Of a stretch of 64,000 nt of DNA, positions 8,280 through 17,522 are shown piece by piece. The translations under genes were made by a program, and so were the position numbers. Origin of the DNA: Curvibacter sp. (GTDB lineage Bacteria; Pseudomonadota; Gammaproteobacteria; Burkholderiales; Burkholderiaceae_C); assembly GCA_020621965.1 (NCBI GenBank), contig JAHRYV010000001.1, positions 91,549 to 155,548 on the forward strand, written 5' to 3'. The stretch's first letter is position 1. Each line of letters starts with the position of its first letter. A model generated the notes under the pieces. The model searched no databases. It saw only the letters and a list, made by a program, of their open reading frames with translations, and had not been told where the DNA came from.

Positions 8280-8846
8280 TCACTGCGCCTGGTTCTGCGC
8301 CAGCCGCTCGCTTTTCCAGTACACGTCGTCCCCGCCGTTCATGCGGTTGAGCACGCGCGCCAGCACGAACATCAGGTCCGACAGGCGGTTCAGGTACTGG
8401 CGCGGCGTCTCCTTCAGCGCCTCCTCGTTGCCCAGCGCCACCACGGCGCGCTCGGTGCGGCGCGCCACGGTGCGGCAGACATGGGCCTGGGCGGCGGCGT
8501 GGTTGCCGGCCGGCAGGATGAACTCCTGCAGGCGTGGCAACTGAGCGTTGTGGGTGGCCAGTGCCTCGTCCAGTGCCAGCACGGCCTCGGGTTTGAGCAG
8601 CTCGAAGCCGGGGATGGACAACTCACCACCGAGGTTGAAGAGCTGGTGCTGGATCTCCACCAGCAGCGTCCGCACCGCGGGCGGCATCTCTTCGCACAGC
8701 AGCACACCGATGTGGGAGTTCAGTTCATCCACCTCGCCCATGGCGTGCACGCGCAGGCTGTTCTTGGACACGCGCTGGTTGTCGCCCAGGCCGGTGGTGC
8801 CGTCGTCCCCGGTGCGAGTGGCGATTTGCGAGAGGCGATTTCCCAT
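8280..8846 (-). CDS. Cob(I)yrinic acid a,c-diamide adenosyltransferase, PduO type
   Basis: 188 residues. The PduO-type ATP:corrinoid adenosyltransferase signatures are present: N-terminal ATP-binding TRTGDDGTTGLGDNQRVSK, VDELNSHIG, and C-terminal RTERAVVAL and YLNRLSDLMFVLARVLNR. It adds the 5'-deoxyadenosyl group to cob(I)alamin. No cobalamin riboswitch was seen upstream, and no other B12 gene is nearby, so it may serve salvage. It is transcribed away from the FAD-oxidase gene. Confidence 0.92.
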   Translation of the reverse strand: MGNRLSQIATRTGDDGTTGLGDNQRVSKNSLRVHAMGEVDELNSHIGVLLCEEMPPAVRTLLVEIQHQLFNLGGELSIPGFELLKPEAVLALDEALATHNAQLPRLQEFILPAGNHAAAQAHVCRTVARRTERAVVALGNEEALKETPRQYLNRLSDLMFVLARVLNRMNGGDDVYWKSERLAQNQAQ

Positions 8847-8962
8847 GATGGCGACCTTGGATCAAAATGTGGGTAGGCCGAGCCTGAGTCATTCAGGGCC
8901 GGCAATTGACGATTATTCCCCAGCCCCGCCGGCGAGGCGAGCTTGACCCTACTGGAGATCCC

Positions 8963-10390
8963 ATGAATGCACCCGCGCCCGCCACCCAGCTGCTGCCCGA
9001 GGTCCATCCGCGTGAGGTGCCCTCGTCCCTGATCAACGCCCTCAAGGCCCGCTTCGGCGAGCGCTGTTCCACCGCTCAGGTCGTGCGCGAGCAGCACGGC
9101 CGCGACGAGTCGGCCTACACCACGGTGCCGCCGCCCGCGGCCGTGGTCTTTGCCGAGAGCACGCAGGATGTGGCCGCAGCCGTGCAGCTGGCCGGCCAAT
9201 ACAGCGTACCCGTCATCCCCTTCGGCGTCGGCTCCTCGCTCGAAGGCCACCTGCTGGCCGTCGAGGGCGGCATCAGCATTGATGTGAGCCGCATGAACAA
9301 AATCCTGGCCGTCAACGCCGAGGACCTGACCGTCACCGTGCAGGCCGGCGTCACGCGCAAGCAGCTCAACGACGAGATCAAGAGCACCGGCCTGTTCTTC
9401 CCCATCGACCCGGGGGCGGACGCCACCATCGGCGGCATGAGCGCCACCCGCGCCTCCGGCACCAATGCCGTGCGTTACGGCACCATGCGCGAGAACGTGC
9501 TGGCGCTGGAAGTGGTCACCGCCAGCGGCGAGGTGATCCGCACCGGCACCCGCGCCAAGAAATCTTCCGCCGGCTACGACCTCACCCGCCTGCTGGTGGG
9601 CAGCGAGGGCACGCTGGGCGTCATGACCGAGATCACCCTCAAGCTCTACCCGCTGCCCGAAGCCATTTCGGCGGCCGTCTGCTCCTTCCCCAGCATCGAG
9701 GCGGCGGTACGCACGACCATCCAGGTCATCCAGATGGGCATCCCGATCGCCCGCGTGGAGTTGATCGACGCCAACACCGTGCGCGCGGTCAACGCGCACT
9801 CCAAGCTGAGCCTGCGGGAGGAAGCCATGCTGCTGATGGAGTTCCACGGTTCACCGGCCGGCGTGCAGGAACAGGCCGAGACGGTGCAGGAGATCGCGGC
9901 CGAACACGGCGGCCAGGCCTTCGAGTGGGCCAGCACACCCGAGGAGCGCACGCGGCTGTGGAGCGCGCGCCATATGGCCTATTTCGCCGGCCTGCAGTCG
10001 CGCCCGGGCTGCCGCGCCATCACCACCGATGCCTGCGTGCCGATCTCGCAACTGGCCACCGCCGTGCTCGAGAGCGTGGCGGAGGCGGAGGCCAGCGGCA
10101 TCCCCTACTTCATGGTCGGCCACGTGGGTGACGGCAACTTCCACATGGGCTACCTGATCGACCCCGACAGCGCCAGCGAACGCGCCGCCGCCGAAGCACT
10201 GAACCACCAGCTGGTCACCCGCGCCCTGCGCCTGGGCGGCACCTGCACCGGCGAGCATGGCGTGGGGCTGCACAAGATGGACTTCCTGCTCAGCGAGGCC
10301 GGCACCGGCGCCGTCGACATGATGCGCACCATCAAACGCGCGTTGGACCCGAAGAACATCATGAACCCGGGCAAGATCTTCGCGCTCTGA
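8963..10390 (+). CDS. FAD-binding oxidoreductase, D-lactate dehydrogenase (cytochrome)-like
   Basis: 475 residues. The N-terminal PCMH-type FAD domain contains PVIPFGVGSSLEGHLLAVEG and DPGADATIGGMSATRASGTN followed by LLVGSEGTLGVMTEITLKLYP. The C-terminal FAD-linked oxidase domain has the metal-site HVGDGNFH and GTCTGEHGVGLHKM, ending in KNIMNPGKIFAL. This is the D-lactate/D-2-hydroxyacid dehydrogenase or GlcD-like group; exact substrate is not fixed by sequence, but the LDHD-like pattern favours D-lactate. The ATG at 8963 follows GGAG; the upstream in-frame extension has no family match. Confidence 0.87.
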   Translation: MNAPAPATQLLPEVHPREVPSSLINALKARFGERCSTAQVVREQHGRDESAYTTVPPPAAVVFAESTQDVAAAVQLAGQYSVPVIPFGVGSSLEGHLLAVEGGISIDVSRMNKILAVNAEDLTVTVQAGVTRKQLNDEIKSTGLFFPIDPGADATIGGMSATRASGTNAVRYGTMRENVLALEVVTASGEVIRTGTRAKKSSAGYDLTRLLVGSEGTLGVMTEITLKLYPLPEAISAAVCSFPSIEAAVRTTIQVIQMGIPIARVELIDANTVRAVNAHSKLSLREEAMLLMEFHGSPAGVQEQAETVQEIAAEHGGQAFEWASTPEERTRLWSARHMAYFAGLQSRPGCRAITTDACVPISQLATAVLESVAEAEASGIPYFMVGHVGDGNFHMGYLIDPDSASERAAAEALNHQLVTRALRLGGTCTGEHGVGLHKMDFLLSEAGTGAVDMMRTIKRALDPKNIMNPGKIFAL

Positions 10391-10400
10391 TCACTGGCGC

Positions 10401-13400
10401 ATGAAAGAACCGCTCCCATCCGGCAGCTCCGCGCTGCGCGTGGTGCTGCTCTACGCCTGCTTCGCGGCGCTCTGGATCCTGCTGTCCGACCGGGCCGTGT
10501 CCTGGGCGCTGGACGATGCCGAACTCATCGCCCTGGCCAGCACCGCCAAGGGCTGGATCTTTGTGGGCGTCACCTCGGTCCTGCTCTACCTGCTCTTGCG
10601 CCGGGAGAGCCGCCTGACACTCGCGCCGGATACCCCCAAACCCCTGGCGCGCCGTCAGCGGCTGCTGTTTCTGGCCTTGCTGGGCACCATCTTTGCGCTC
10701 TTCCTCGCCGTGGCCGGCTGGCAGAGCTACAGCCACGAGAAGGCGCAGGGCCACAGCCGCCTGCAGTCCATCTCGGAGTCGCGCGCGCGGGAGATCTCCA
10801 ACTGGCACGCCGAACGCCTGCACGATGCGGCCTGGGCGCAGAAGAGTCCGCACCTGCGCGAACTCTGGCTGAAGTGGCGCCAGACCAGCCGGGCGGAAGA
10901 CGCGCTGCGGCTGCGCCAGTTCATGCACAGCTATTTCCTCAACGACGCCGTGTTCCGGCGCATCGAGATCGTCGATGTCGAAGGCCACGTCGCGCTCTCC
11001 AGCGCCACGCAGCTGGCCCTGCCCGCTTCGCCGCGGGGTGCTCCCGACAGCCACCCGACCTTGCACCAGGCCTTGCTGGAGGCCCTGACCAGCAACCAGG
11101 CCATGCACGCCGGTCCCTGGCGCGATCCCGACGGCGTCTTGCGCCTGGCCTTCGTCGCCCCGCTGGCGGCCGAGACCGCCTGGCCCGCGGTCATGGTGCT
11201 GCACCTGGATCCGCCCGACTACCTGCATCCCGCGCTCAAGCCCGGCGCCCTGCCCATGCGGACCGCCGACATCTTCCTCTACCGCGCGGACGGCGACGAC
11301 CTGGTGATGCTGAGCGAGCCGCGCTACGAGGCGAACGCGGCGCTGCGCCGCCGCCTGCCGCTGAGCGAGGCGCGCTACATGAGCGTGCAGGCGCTGCGCG
11401 AGCCCGCGGGGCGCCTGCTCGACGGCTGGGACTACCGGCGGGTCGACTCCTACGGCGTGGCGCAGGCTATCGCCGGCACTGACTGGTGGCTGCTGGTCAA
11501 GCAGGACAGCGCCGAGCTGCTGCTGGGCGCACTGCTGCGCGGCAGCTGGATGGCCCTGGCGGGTGTGCTGGCGCTGCTGGCCCTGGGCACGGCCCTGTAC
11601 CTGCACGACGCCCGACGGCGGGCGCTGGATGCGACACGCGAGATCCACGAGCTGCGGCGCATCGAGCGCTCGCTCAGCGAGAGCGAGGCGCAGTTCCGCC
11701 TGCTGGCAGAAAACACCAGCGATGTGCTCTGGCTCTACGACCTGGAGAGTGACCGCTACCTTTACCTCAGCCCCTCGATACAACAACAACTGGGCTATCA
11801 ACCGGAGGACATGCAGAACTTCCCGCTCGACAAGCTGCTGAGTGCACAGCAGGTCCGGCAGGTGCGCACCGAGCTGGCGCTGCGGCTGCAGCGCTTCGCC
11901 GCCGGGGACGAGTCGCGCCGCACGCTCACCCTCGAATCCAGCCACCCGCACAAGGACGGCCACGTGGTGCCGCTGGAGATCGTCAGCACCCTGCTGACCG
12001 ACGAGCACGGCAAGGTCACCCGCCTGCTGGGTGTGTCGCGCGACATCACGGCGCGCAAACTGGCCCAGGCCGAGTTGCTGCGAATGTCGCAGGCCATCGA
12101 GCAGAGCCCCGCCAGCGTCATCCTCACCGGGCTGGACGGCCGCATCGAATACGTCAACCATGCTTTCGAGCAGCTCAGCGGTTATGCCCGCGAGGAGGTG
12201 GTGGGGCAGAAACCGGCCCTGCTGCGTTCGGGCCGCACGCCGGCCGAGACCTACGAAGCCCTGTGGGCTGCCCTGCGCGCGGGCAACAGCTGGACCGGCG
12301 AGATGGTCAACCGCCATCGCAGCGGGCGCGAGTACGTGCAGACCATGAACATGGCGCCGGTGCGCGACGGGCAAGGCCAGGTGACCCATTACCTGGCGGT
12401 GCAGCTGGACGTGACCGCGCAAAGGAGCGCCGAGGAAAGGGCGCGCCAGCTGGCCTGGTTCGACCCGCTCACCAGCCTGCCCAACCGGCACCGCCTGCTG
12501 GTGGAACTGCAGGACGTGCTGCAGGTCCACGCGCGCACCCACGAAGTGTGTGCCCTGCTGCTGCTCAACCTGGACCGTTTCCAGACCGTCAACGACGCGC
12601 TGGGCCACGCCGCCGGCGATCTCCTGCTCCAGCGGGTGGGCGAGCGTCTGGCCGGCCTGCTGCATCCGGGTGACCAGCTCGCCCATCTGGCCGCCGACGA
12701 GTTCGCCATGCTGCTGCACACCGGTAGCCACGATGCCGAGGCCGGCAGCGCGCTCGGCCTGCGCCGCGCACAGGAACTGCACGAGCACATGGATGCGGCC
12801 TTCCGGCTCGAGGGCGAAGCGCCCGTCGGCATCAGCTGCTGCATCGGCGTGACCGTGCTACCGCTGTCGGGCAGCGACACGGCGGGCGATGCCCTGCGGC
12901 GCGCCGACACCGCCTTGCACCGGGCCAAGGGCGCCGGCACGCGGCAGACGGCGTGCTTCGACACCTCGATGGAGCAGCTCATCAGCCGTCGTTTTGCCAT
13001 CGAGCAGGATCTGCGCCGCGGTCTGGGGGCCGACGAGTTGCGCCTGTACCTGCAGCCCCAGGTAAACGCGCAGGGCCATGTCATCAGCGCCGAGGCGCTG
13101 GTGCGCTGGCAGCATCCGGCACACGGCCTATTGGCGCCGGGCCACTTCATCCCGATCGCCGAAGAGAGCGAGCTCATCATCGAGCTGGGCCGCTGGGTGC
13201 TCAACTCGGTCTGCCTGCAGCTGGGCGAGTTGCGCCGCGCCGGCCTGCGCCTGCCCATCGCCGTCAACGTCAGCCCGCGCCAGTTCCACCAGCCCGGCTT
13301 CGTGCACGTGGTGCAGGACCTGCTGCAGGGGCACGGCGCCGCCCCTGACGACCTCGTGATCGAGATCACCGAAGGCATCGTGATGGATCAGATGGACAGC

Positions 13401-13760
13401 GTGGCACGCAGAATGTCGCACCTCAACAGCCTGGGTGTGCGCTTCTCGCTCGACGATTTTGGCACCGGCTACTCCTCGCTGGCCTACCTCAAGCGCCTGC
13501 CCATCCACGAGATCAAGATCGACCGCAGCTTCGTGCAGGACGCCCCCAACGACCCGAACGACGCCGCGCTGGTGGAGGCCATCCTGGCCGTGGCGCGCCA
13601 CCTGCGCCTGCGGGTGGTGGCCGAAGGCGTGGAGACACCCGAGCAGGCGGAGTTCCTGCGCGCGCGCGGCCCGGTCATCCAGCAGGGGTATCTGCACGGC
13701 CGCCCTGAACCGGCGGCCAGCCTGCTGGCGCGCTGGCGCGCGAGCCAGCACAAGGCCTGA
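10401..13760 (+). CDS. Membrane PAS-GGDEF-EAL protein (probable c-di-GMP phosphodiesterase)
   Basis: 1119 residues. Two hydrophobic segments occur before residue 70 and one near 93-113; a periplasmic sensor region reaches about 370, then a helix (SWMALAGVLALLALGTALYL). Two PAS domains follow (about 425-555 and 560-675), then GGDEF (about 680-840) and EAL (about 860-1105). The GGDEF signature reads AADEF (residues 764-768), so cyclase activity is doubtful. The EAL site is complete: SAEALVRWQHP (E898), ITEG, DDFGTGYSSLAYLKRLP, KIDRSFV and VAEGVE. It therefore most likely degrades cyclic di-GMP in response to the periplasmic or PAS signals. It starts 10 bases after the dehydrogenase gene. Confidence 0.9.
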   Translation: MKEPLPSGSSALRVVLLYACFAALWILLSDRAVSWALDDAELIALASTAKGWIFVGVTSVLLYLLLRRESRLTLAPDTPKPLARRQRLLFLALLGTIFALFLAVAGWQSYSHEKAQGHSRLQSISESRAREISNWHAERLHDAAWAQKSPHLRELWLKWRQTSRAEDALRLRQFMHSYFLNDAVFRRIEIVDVEGHVALSSATQLALPASPRGAPDSHPTLHQALLEALTSNQAMHAGPWRDPDGVLRLAFVAPLAAETAWPAVMVLHLDPPDYLHPALKPGALPMRTADIFLYRADGDDLVMLSEPRYEANAALRRRLPLSEARYMSVQALREPAGRLLDGWDYRRVDSYGVAQAIAGTDWWLLVKQDSAELLLGALLRGSWMALAGVLALLALGTALYLHDARRRALDATREIHELRRIERSLSESEAQFRLLAENTSDVLWLYDLESDRYLYLSPSIQQQLGYQPEDMQNFPLDKLLSAQQVRQVRTELALRLQRFAAGDESRRTLTLESSHPHKDGHVVPLEIVSTLLTDEHGKVTRLLGVSRDITARKLAQAELLRMSQAIEQSPASVILTGLDGRIEYVNHAFEQLSGYAREEVVGQKPALLRSGRTPAETYEALWAALRAGNSWTGEMVNRHRSGREYVQTMNMAPVRDGQGQVTHYLAVQLDVTAQRSAEERARQLAWFDPLTSLPNRHRLLVELQDVLQVHARTHEVCALLLLNLDRFQTVNDALGHAAGDLLLQRVGERLAGLLHPGDQLAHLAADEFAMLLHTGSHDAEAGSALGLRRAQELHEHMDAAFRLEGEAPVGISCCIGVTVLPLSGSDTAGDALRRADTALHRAKGAGTRQTACFDTSMEQLISRRFAIEQDLRRGLGADELRLYLQPQVNAQGHVISAEALVRWQHPAHGLLAPGHFIPIAEESELIIELGRWVLNSVCLQLGELRRAGLRLPIAVNVSPRQFHQPGFVHVVQDLLQGHGAAPDDLVIEITEGIVMDQMDSVARRMSHLNSLGVRFSLDDFGTGYSSLAYLKRLPIHEIKIDRSFVQDAPNDPNDAALVEAILAVARHLRLRVVAEGVETPEQAEFLRARGPVIQQGYLHGRPEPAASLLARWRASQHKA

Positions 13761-13823
13761 GAGGCCCGGGCCGCAGACACGGCGCGCGGGGGCCCGCCAG
13801 CGCCGAGCTTCGGACTGGCGCGC

Positions 13824-14531
13824 TCAGGGCGCCACGCGCACCCTGCTCTCTACCTTGTCGGTATAGCGGATCTCGACCCGCCGGTTTTGCGCGCGGCCAT
13901 CGAAGGTATTGTTGTCGGCGATCGGGGACTCTTCGCCATACCCCTTGGTGCTGATGCGACTGGCCGCCACCCCTCGGCTGACCAGATAGGCCTTGACCGA
14001 CTCGGCGCGCGCCTGCGAGAGCCTGACATTGCTTTGTGCGCTGCCGACGTTGTCGGTGTAGCCCGACACTTCGAAGTTGATGTCCGGATGGTCCTTCGAC
14101 TGCTGCGCCACCTGATTGAGCTGGCCATAGGCGCTGGGCAGCAAGGTGCTGGAACCGGTCGGGAAATTGGCACCCTCCAGGACGACGGGTTTCTCGGTGA
14201 TCACCGTCCTGAAGGCCGGCGCAGCGGGCGGCGGGGGTGGGGGTGGGGGCGCGACGACCGGAGCCGGTGCTGCGACCGGAGCGGGCGCCGGCGCAGCCAC
14301 CGGAACTGGCGCGGGCTTCGGGACCAGATCCGGATCGCACTCGGCGATCGCCAAGGCCGGCATCCAGTAACCGGAGCGCCAGCACTCGCCCCAGCTGTTC
14401 TTCGCCACGCGGCCACTGGAGTCGACCCAGTAGCCATAGTTGACGGGCATGGACTGCGCCATCAGGGTGCCGCTGGCGCCCAGCAAGACCAGACTTGCGG
14501 TGAGCAGCTGCTTCTTCTTCGGGTTACGCAT
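13824..14531 (-). CDS. OmpA-family outer-membrane protein
   Basis: 235 residues. The signal peptide (KKKQLLTASLVLLGASGTLMAQ) ends near residue 22. A short N-terminal region with two cysteines (WGECWRSGYWMPALAIAECD) is followed by a proline/alanine-rich linker with eight prolines in a row and a C-terminal OmpA peptidoglycan-binding domain: GYTDNVGSAQSNVRLSQARAESVKAYL and GYGEESPIADN, with NRRVEI. There is no beta-barrel of normal size, so it is an anchoring lipoprotein-like or linker protein rather than a porin. The start at 14531 follows AAGGAG. It converges with the GGDEF-EAL gene. Confidence 0.88.
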   Translation of the reverse strand: MRNPKKKQLLTASLVLLGASGTLMAQSMPVNYGYWVDSSGRVAKNSWGECWRSGYWMPALAIAECDPDLVPKPAPVPVAAPAPAPVAAPAPVVAPPPPPPPPAAPAFRTVITEKPVVLEGANFPTGSSTLLPSAYGQLNQVAQQSKDHPDINFEVSGYTDNVGSAQSNVRLSQARAESVKAYLVSRGVAASRISTKGYGEESPIADNNTFDGRAQNRRVEIRYTDKVESRVRVAP

Positions 14532-14636
14532 GGACACTCCTTGCAGTGACAGGACATTCACTATAGGAAACGATTCCCGATCCATCAACACGAATATGGC
14601 CGGGCGGATCCCTGCCCCGGGACCCGGGGGGGGCAC

Positions 14637-15095
14637 CTAACGCGGCAGTGTGCCTTGCAGGCAGGTCCACAGCGGCAGCGGCCCGTGCACCGTGTACCAA
14701 CCAGCGGTCCCGCGGCTGGTGTATAGATAGGCCAGACGGTCCCGCTCGGTCACGTGTAGCCGGTAAGAAGCGCCGCCGGCCGCCTTCTGGGGGAACTCCA
14801 GCGCGTAGATGGGCTGCGCACCTTGATCGGCCGGTGGCACCAGCTCCGGCGCCGTCCGCCGCAGCCGCGCCATGCAGGTGTCGGAGAGAAAGGACTGCTG
14901 CAGATAGCGCATCTCTTTCTCGATCTGCTCGGCCGTGGCCGGCGGCGGGGGTGACGACAGTGCCGGCGTCCGCCGGGCATCCATCCCGCCAGGCGTGCTG
15001 CAGCCCGCCAGCAAGACAACGGCCCCGAGGAACAGTGTGGCAACAGCGCGCCTATCGCAGAGGGCCGGCAGCCAAAAACGCAAACGGGCGAACAT
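14637..15095 (-). CDS. Putative lipoprotein of unknown function
   Basis: 152 residues. A hydrophobic N-terminal helix ends in the lipobox LLAGC (cysteine near residue 31), so the mature protein is probably lipid-anchored in the envelope. The mature part has no motif I recognise; it carries a proline-rich stretch (SSPPPPATAEQ) and two more cysteines. The gene lies 16 bases after the TylF-like methyltransferase gene on the same strand and could be cotranscribed. The start could be slightly downstream. Its role is unknown. Confidence 0.7.
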   Translation of the reverse strand: MFARLRFWLPALCDRRAVATLFLGAVVLLAGCSTPGGMDARRTPALSSPPPPATAEQIEKEMRYLQQSFLSDTCMARLRRTAPELVPPADQGAQPIYALEFPQKAAGGASYRLHVTERDRLAYLYTSRGTAGWYTVHGPLPLWTCLQGTLPR

Positions 15096-15111
15096 ATCCT
15101 TGCGTGGCTGT

Positions 15112-15915
15112 TTACCGTTTCAGGATGATGCCCTGCCCTGTGGGCAGCGGGAAGATGCGGTACTTACGCCGGTCAAACCATTGGTCTTCGGCTTGCTTCT
15201 GCGGGCGGTAGACGCCGGCCCATTCATAGTCATCCAGGATGATGATGCCGCCCGGCGAGACCCGGTCGAACAGCCGTTCCAGCACCGCGACTTCGCCTTC
15301 GACATTGTTGAGGTCGATGTGCAGGTAGGCGACCTGCTCGGGCTCGTTGTCTTCGAACGAGTCGGGGAGAAAACCCTTGATCAGCCGGACTTGCGGGTAG
15401 TCCTCGAAGCGCGCCTGCACCTTTTCGTAGAAGCCCTCCTGCTGGCCGGCGAAGGCGTGTCCTTCGACCGGGTTGTAGTCGTAGGTGTCGTAGCCCCAGA
15501 AGGTCTTGGGAAATGCCTGGCCGCCAAGGTAGTCCATGACGGTCTTGATGCCGGTGCCCACGTAGACCCCGCACTCGACGAAGTCGCCGGGGATGTGCAC
15601 GCAGTGATACGCCGCACAGGCCAGGATGTAACGACGCCAGACGATGGCTTCATCCGCCGGGTTCTGGGCATTCTCCTGCCAGGCTTTCCTGAACGGCAGG
15701 TCCTCCAGGGCCGAGTTGTTGCGCAGCCAGGTGAACAGATTGTCGCCAAGGAAATAGCCCGCGCCGACCAGCCCCTTGGCCTCCTCCATCAGCTCGCCGA
15801 AGCGCTGCGGGTTCTCCACCCCCCAATAGGTATGGATGGCGTAGTTGATGACTTGGTCCGGCGCGATCTCGTTGAGTTCAGGCAGCGGCAGCTGGAGTTG
15901 TTCGGGTGTTGTCAT
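15112..15915 (-). CDS. TylF/macrocin O-methyltransferase-like SAM methyltransferase
   Basis: 267 residues from MTTPEQLQLPLPELNEIAP. The TylF-type core is visible: DFVECGVYVGTGIKTVMDYL (SAM-binding region, about residues 107-126), TFWGYDTYDYNP, LIKGFLPDSF, AYLHIDLNNVEGEVAVLERLF and PGGIIILDDYEW, with metal-binding aspartates. Such enzymes methylate hydroxyls of sugars or related glycans; the substrate here is unknown. A second methyltransferase lies 34 bases upstream, so the pair may modify a surface saccharide (inference). Confidence 0.82.
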   Translation of the reverse strand: MTTPEQLQLPLPELNEIAPDQVINYAIHTYWGVENPQRFGELMEEAKGLVGAGYFLGDNLFTWLRNNSALEDLPFRKAWQENAQNPADEAIVWRRYILACAAYHCVHIPGDFVECGVYVGTGIKTVMDYLGGQAFPKTFWGYDTYDYNPVEGHAFAGQQEGFYEKVQARFEDYPQVRLIKGFLPDSFEDNEPEQVAYLHIDLNNVEGEVAVLERLFDRVSPGGIIILDDYEWAGVYRPQKQAEDQWFDRRKYRIFPLPTGQGIILKR

Positions 15916-15949
15916 AGGGGCTCGGCTCTGCAGGAGAAGGACTGGGGGC

Positions 15950-16450
15950 TCACTCGGGCGCAACCTTGCGCATGACAGTGATCAGGTGGATCTTGTTCTC
16001 GTGCCAGCGCTGCTCCTCGATGCGAAAACGACCGGAGAAGCCGTACATGGCGGCCATGCGGTGCTTGTCGTCGAAGTAGAGCGGGAAGGTTTCTTCGGTG
16101 ATGATGTTGACGTGGGTCGGGTCGCGCAAGGCCTCGGGCGCCGGATGTGCCGGCGTGAAGGAGAACAGCAGGCCGTCGAGCTTGAGCACGCGGTAGATCT
16201 CGTTCATCAGTTCCACGAAGCAGAAGCGGCGCTCGGGCGTGTAGATCACGCGCGGGATGTGTTCGATGAAGTCAAAGGCGCTCACGCCGTCGAAGTAGTC
16301 GTCGTCGAACGGGATAGGCTCCACCGCCAGGTCGGCCTGGTGGATCCGGGCGTCGAGGTCCTCGCGGATATCGATGCCGTAGACCTCTTCCATCTCGAAA
16401 GGGTTCTTCGGGCTGCGTCCGCAACCGAGGTCCAGGGTTCTTCTTTTCAT
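15950..16450 (-). CDS. Class I SAM-dependent methyltransferase
   Basis: 166 residues from MKRRTLDLGCGRSPKNPF. The start runs straight into SAM motif I (LDLGCG), then YGIDIRED (motif II acidic residue), FDDDYFDGVSAFDFIEHIP (motif IV region) and NEIYRVLKLDGLLFSFTPAHP. It is short for the family. ATG at 16450 has GGGA at good spacing; another ATG at 16456 adds two residues. A partner of the TylF-like gene 34 bases further along. Substrate unknown. Confidence 0.82.
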   Translation of the reverse strand: MKRRTLDLGCGRSPKNPFEMEEVYGIDIREDLDARIHQADLAVEPIPFDDDYFDGVSAFDFIEHIPRVIYTPERRFCFVELMNEIYRVLKLDGLLFSFTPAHPAPEALRDPTHVNIITEETFPLYFDDKHRMAAMYGFSGRFRIEEQRWHENKIHLITVMRKVAPE

Positions 16451-16562
16451 CGTCATTCCCGATTTTTCCGTGTGTCGGTCAGCGCGCCGCCCACTTCGCC
16501 GCCGCCGGTGGCCCGGCAAGCGTAGCATAGCGACGCGCAGTCGCGTGGCGGTACTCCCTTGC

Positions 16563-17402
16563 TCATTGACGCCGCTGGCGGATCGCCAGCGTGATGCCAC
16601 CCAGAATCGCCAGCGAGGCCAGCAACAGGCGCAACGTCAGCGGTTCGCCCAACCAGACGATGCCACCCACGGCCGCGATCACCGGCACGCTGAGCTGCAA
16701 GGTGGCCGCGCTGGTGGCTTTCAGGTGCGGCAGCGCCGCGTACCAGAGGGCGTAGCCGATGCCGGAAGTGATGGCACCGGAAGCGATGGCGTAAAGCGCG
16801 CCTGCCGTGTCCAGCTGCGCGCTGTGGATGAACAGCAGGCTCATGACGAGGGCCACCGGCACCGTGCGCAGGAAGTTGCCCGCCGTCACGCGCAGCGGGT
16901 CCCCCGCCCCCTTGCCGCGCAAGGAGTACACGGCCCAGGCCAGGCCGGCGCTGACCATCAGCAAGGCCGCGCCCAGCGGCGGCGCCGACAGCCCCGGCAG
17001 CAACAGGCCCACCAGCCCCGCAAGAGCCAGCCCCAGGCCGAGCCACTGCACGGGCGAGAAACGCTCACCCTTCACCAGCCCCCAACTGATCATGCCGGTC
17101 TGCACCGCGCCGAACAGCAGCAGTGCGCCGGTGCCGGTGGGCAGGCGGAGGTAGGCAAAGGAGAAGGCGGCGGCGTAGGCGAACAGCGCCAGCGCCGAAG
17201 GCCAGTTGCCGCGGCCGGAGGCGCCACGGCGCGTGAGCTGCTCCAGCAGCCAGAGCGTGAGCGCGCCCGCGATCAGGCGGACGGAGGTGAAGCTGATCGC
17301 GTCGATGGAGGTGTGCTGCAGGGCGGCGCGGCACAGCAGGGAGTTGCCGGCGAAGGCGATGAGGGCTAGGACTGTGTGACTCAGTTTGCGGGCAGTCTGC
17401 AT
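16563..17402 (-). CDS. EamA-family (DMT) transporter
   Basis: 279 residues with ten predicted membrane helices in two homologous halves, the EamA pattern: first half with FTSVRLIAGALTLWLLEQL and the second with LQLSVPVIAAVGGIVWLGEPLTLR. These drug/metabolite exporters move amino acids, metabolites or small drugs; the substrate cannot be assigned. The ends look intact. An inverted repeat TGTGAC/GTCACA lies about 12 bases upstream of its ATG (17414-17431) and could be an operator. Confidence 0.85.
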   Translation of the reverse strand: MQTARKLSHTVLALIAFAGNSLLCRAALQHTSIDAISFTSVRLIAGALTLWLLEQLTRRGASGRGNWPSALALFAYAAAFSFAYLRLPTGTGALLLFGAVQTGMISWGLVKGERFSPVQWLGLGLALAGLVGLLLPGLSAPPLGAALLMVSAGLAWAVYSLRGKGAGDPLRVTAGNFLRTVPVALVMSLLFIHSAQLDTAGALYAIASGAITSGIGYALWYAALPHLKATSAATLQLSVPVIAAVGGIVWLGEPLTLRLLLASLAILGGITLAIRQRRQ

Positions 17403-17413
17403 TCAGAGTTTCT

Positions 17414-17431
17414 TGTGACTAACAGGTCACA
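17414..17431. promoter_or_regulatory. TGTGAC-N6-GTCACA inverted repeat before the EamA gene
   Basis: Perfect 6-base arms with a 6-base spacer, close to the CRP/FNR-type site TGTGA-N6-TCACA. It lies 12 bases upstream of the EamA ATG at 17402, in the gap that begins the AT-richer patch. A CRP-family or other dimeric regulator could bind it; the protein is not known. Confidence 0.45.
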
Positions 17432-17522
17432 CGCCAGCACCCGTTGTCTAATGAGCGGGGCACTGCGTGAAGTCTCGAATTCGTACGCAAGTGATGCCCC
17501 TGAATGCTACGCATGCCAACGG

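Noticed and set aside
8847..8962. Cobalamin riboswitch before the adenosyltransferase
   Set aside because: The gap is only 116 bp and lacks the B12-box pattern.
10359..12788. 809-residue minus-strand open frame inside the GGDEF-EAL gene
   Set aside because: Shadow frame; composition is low complexity and the plus-strand domains are unambiguous.
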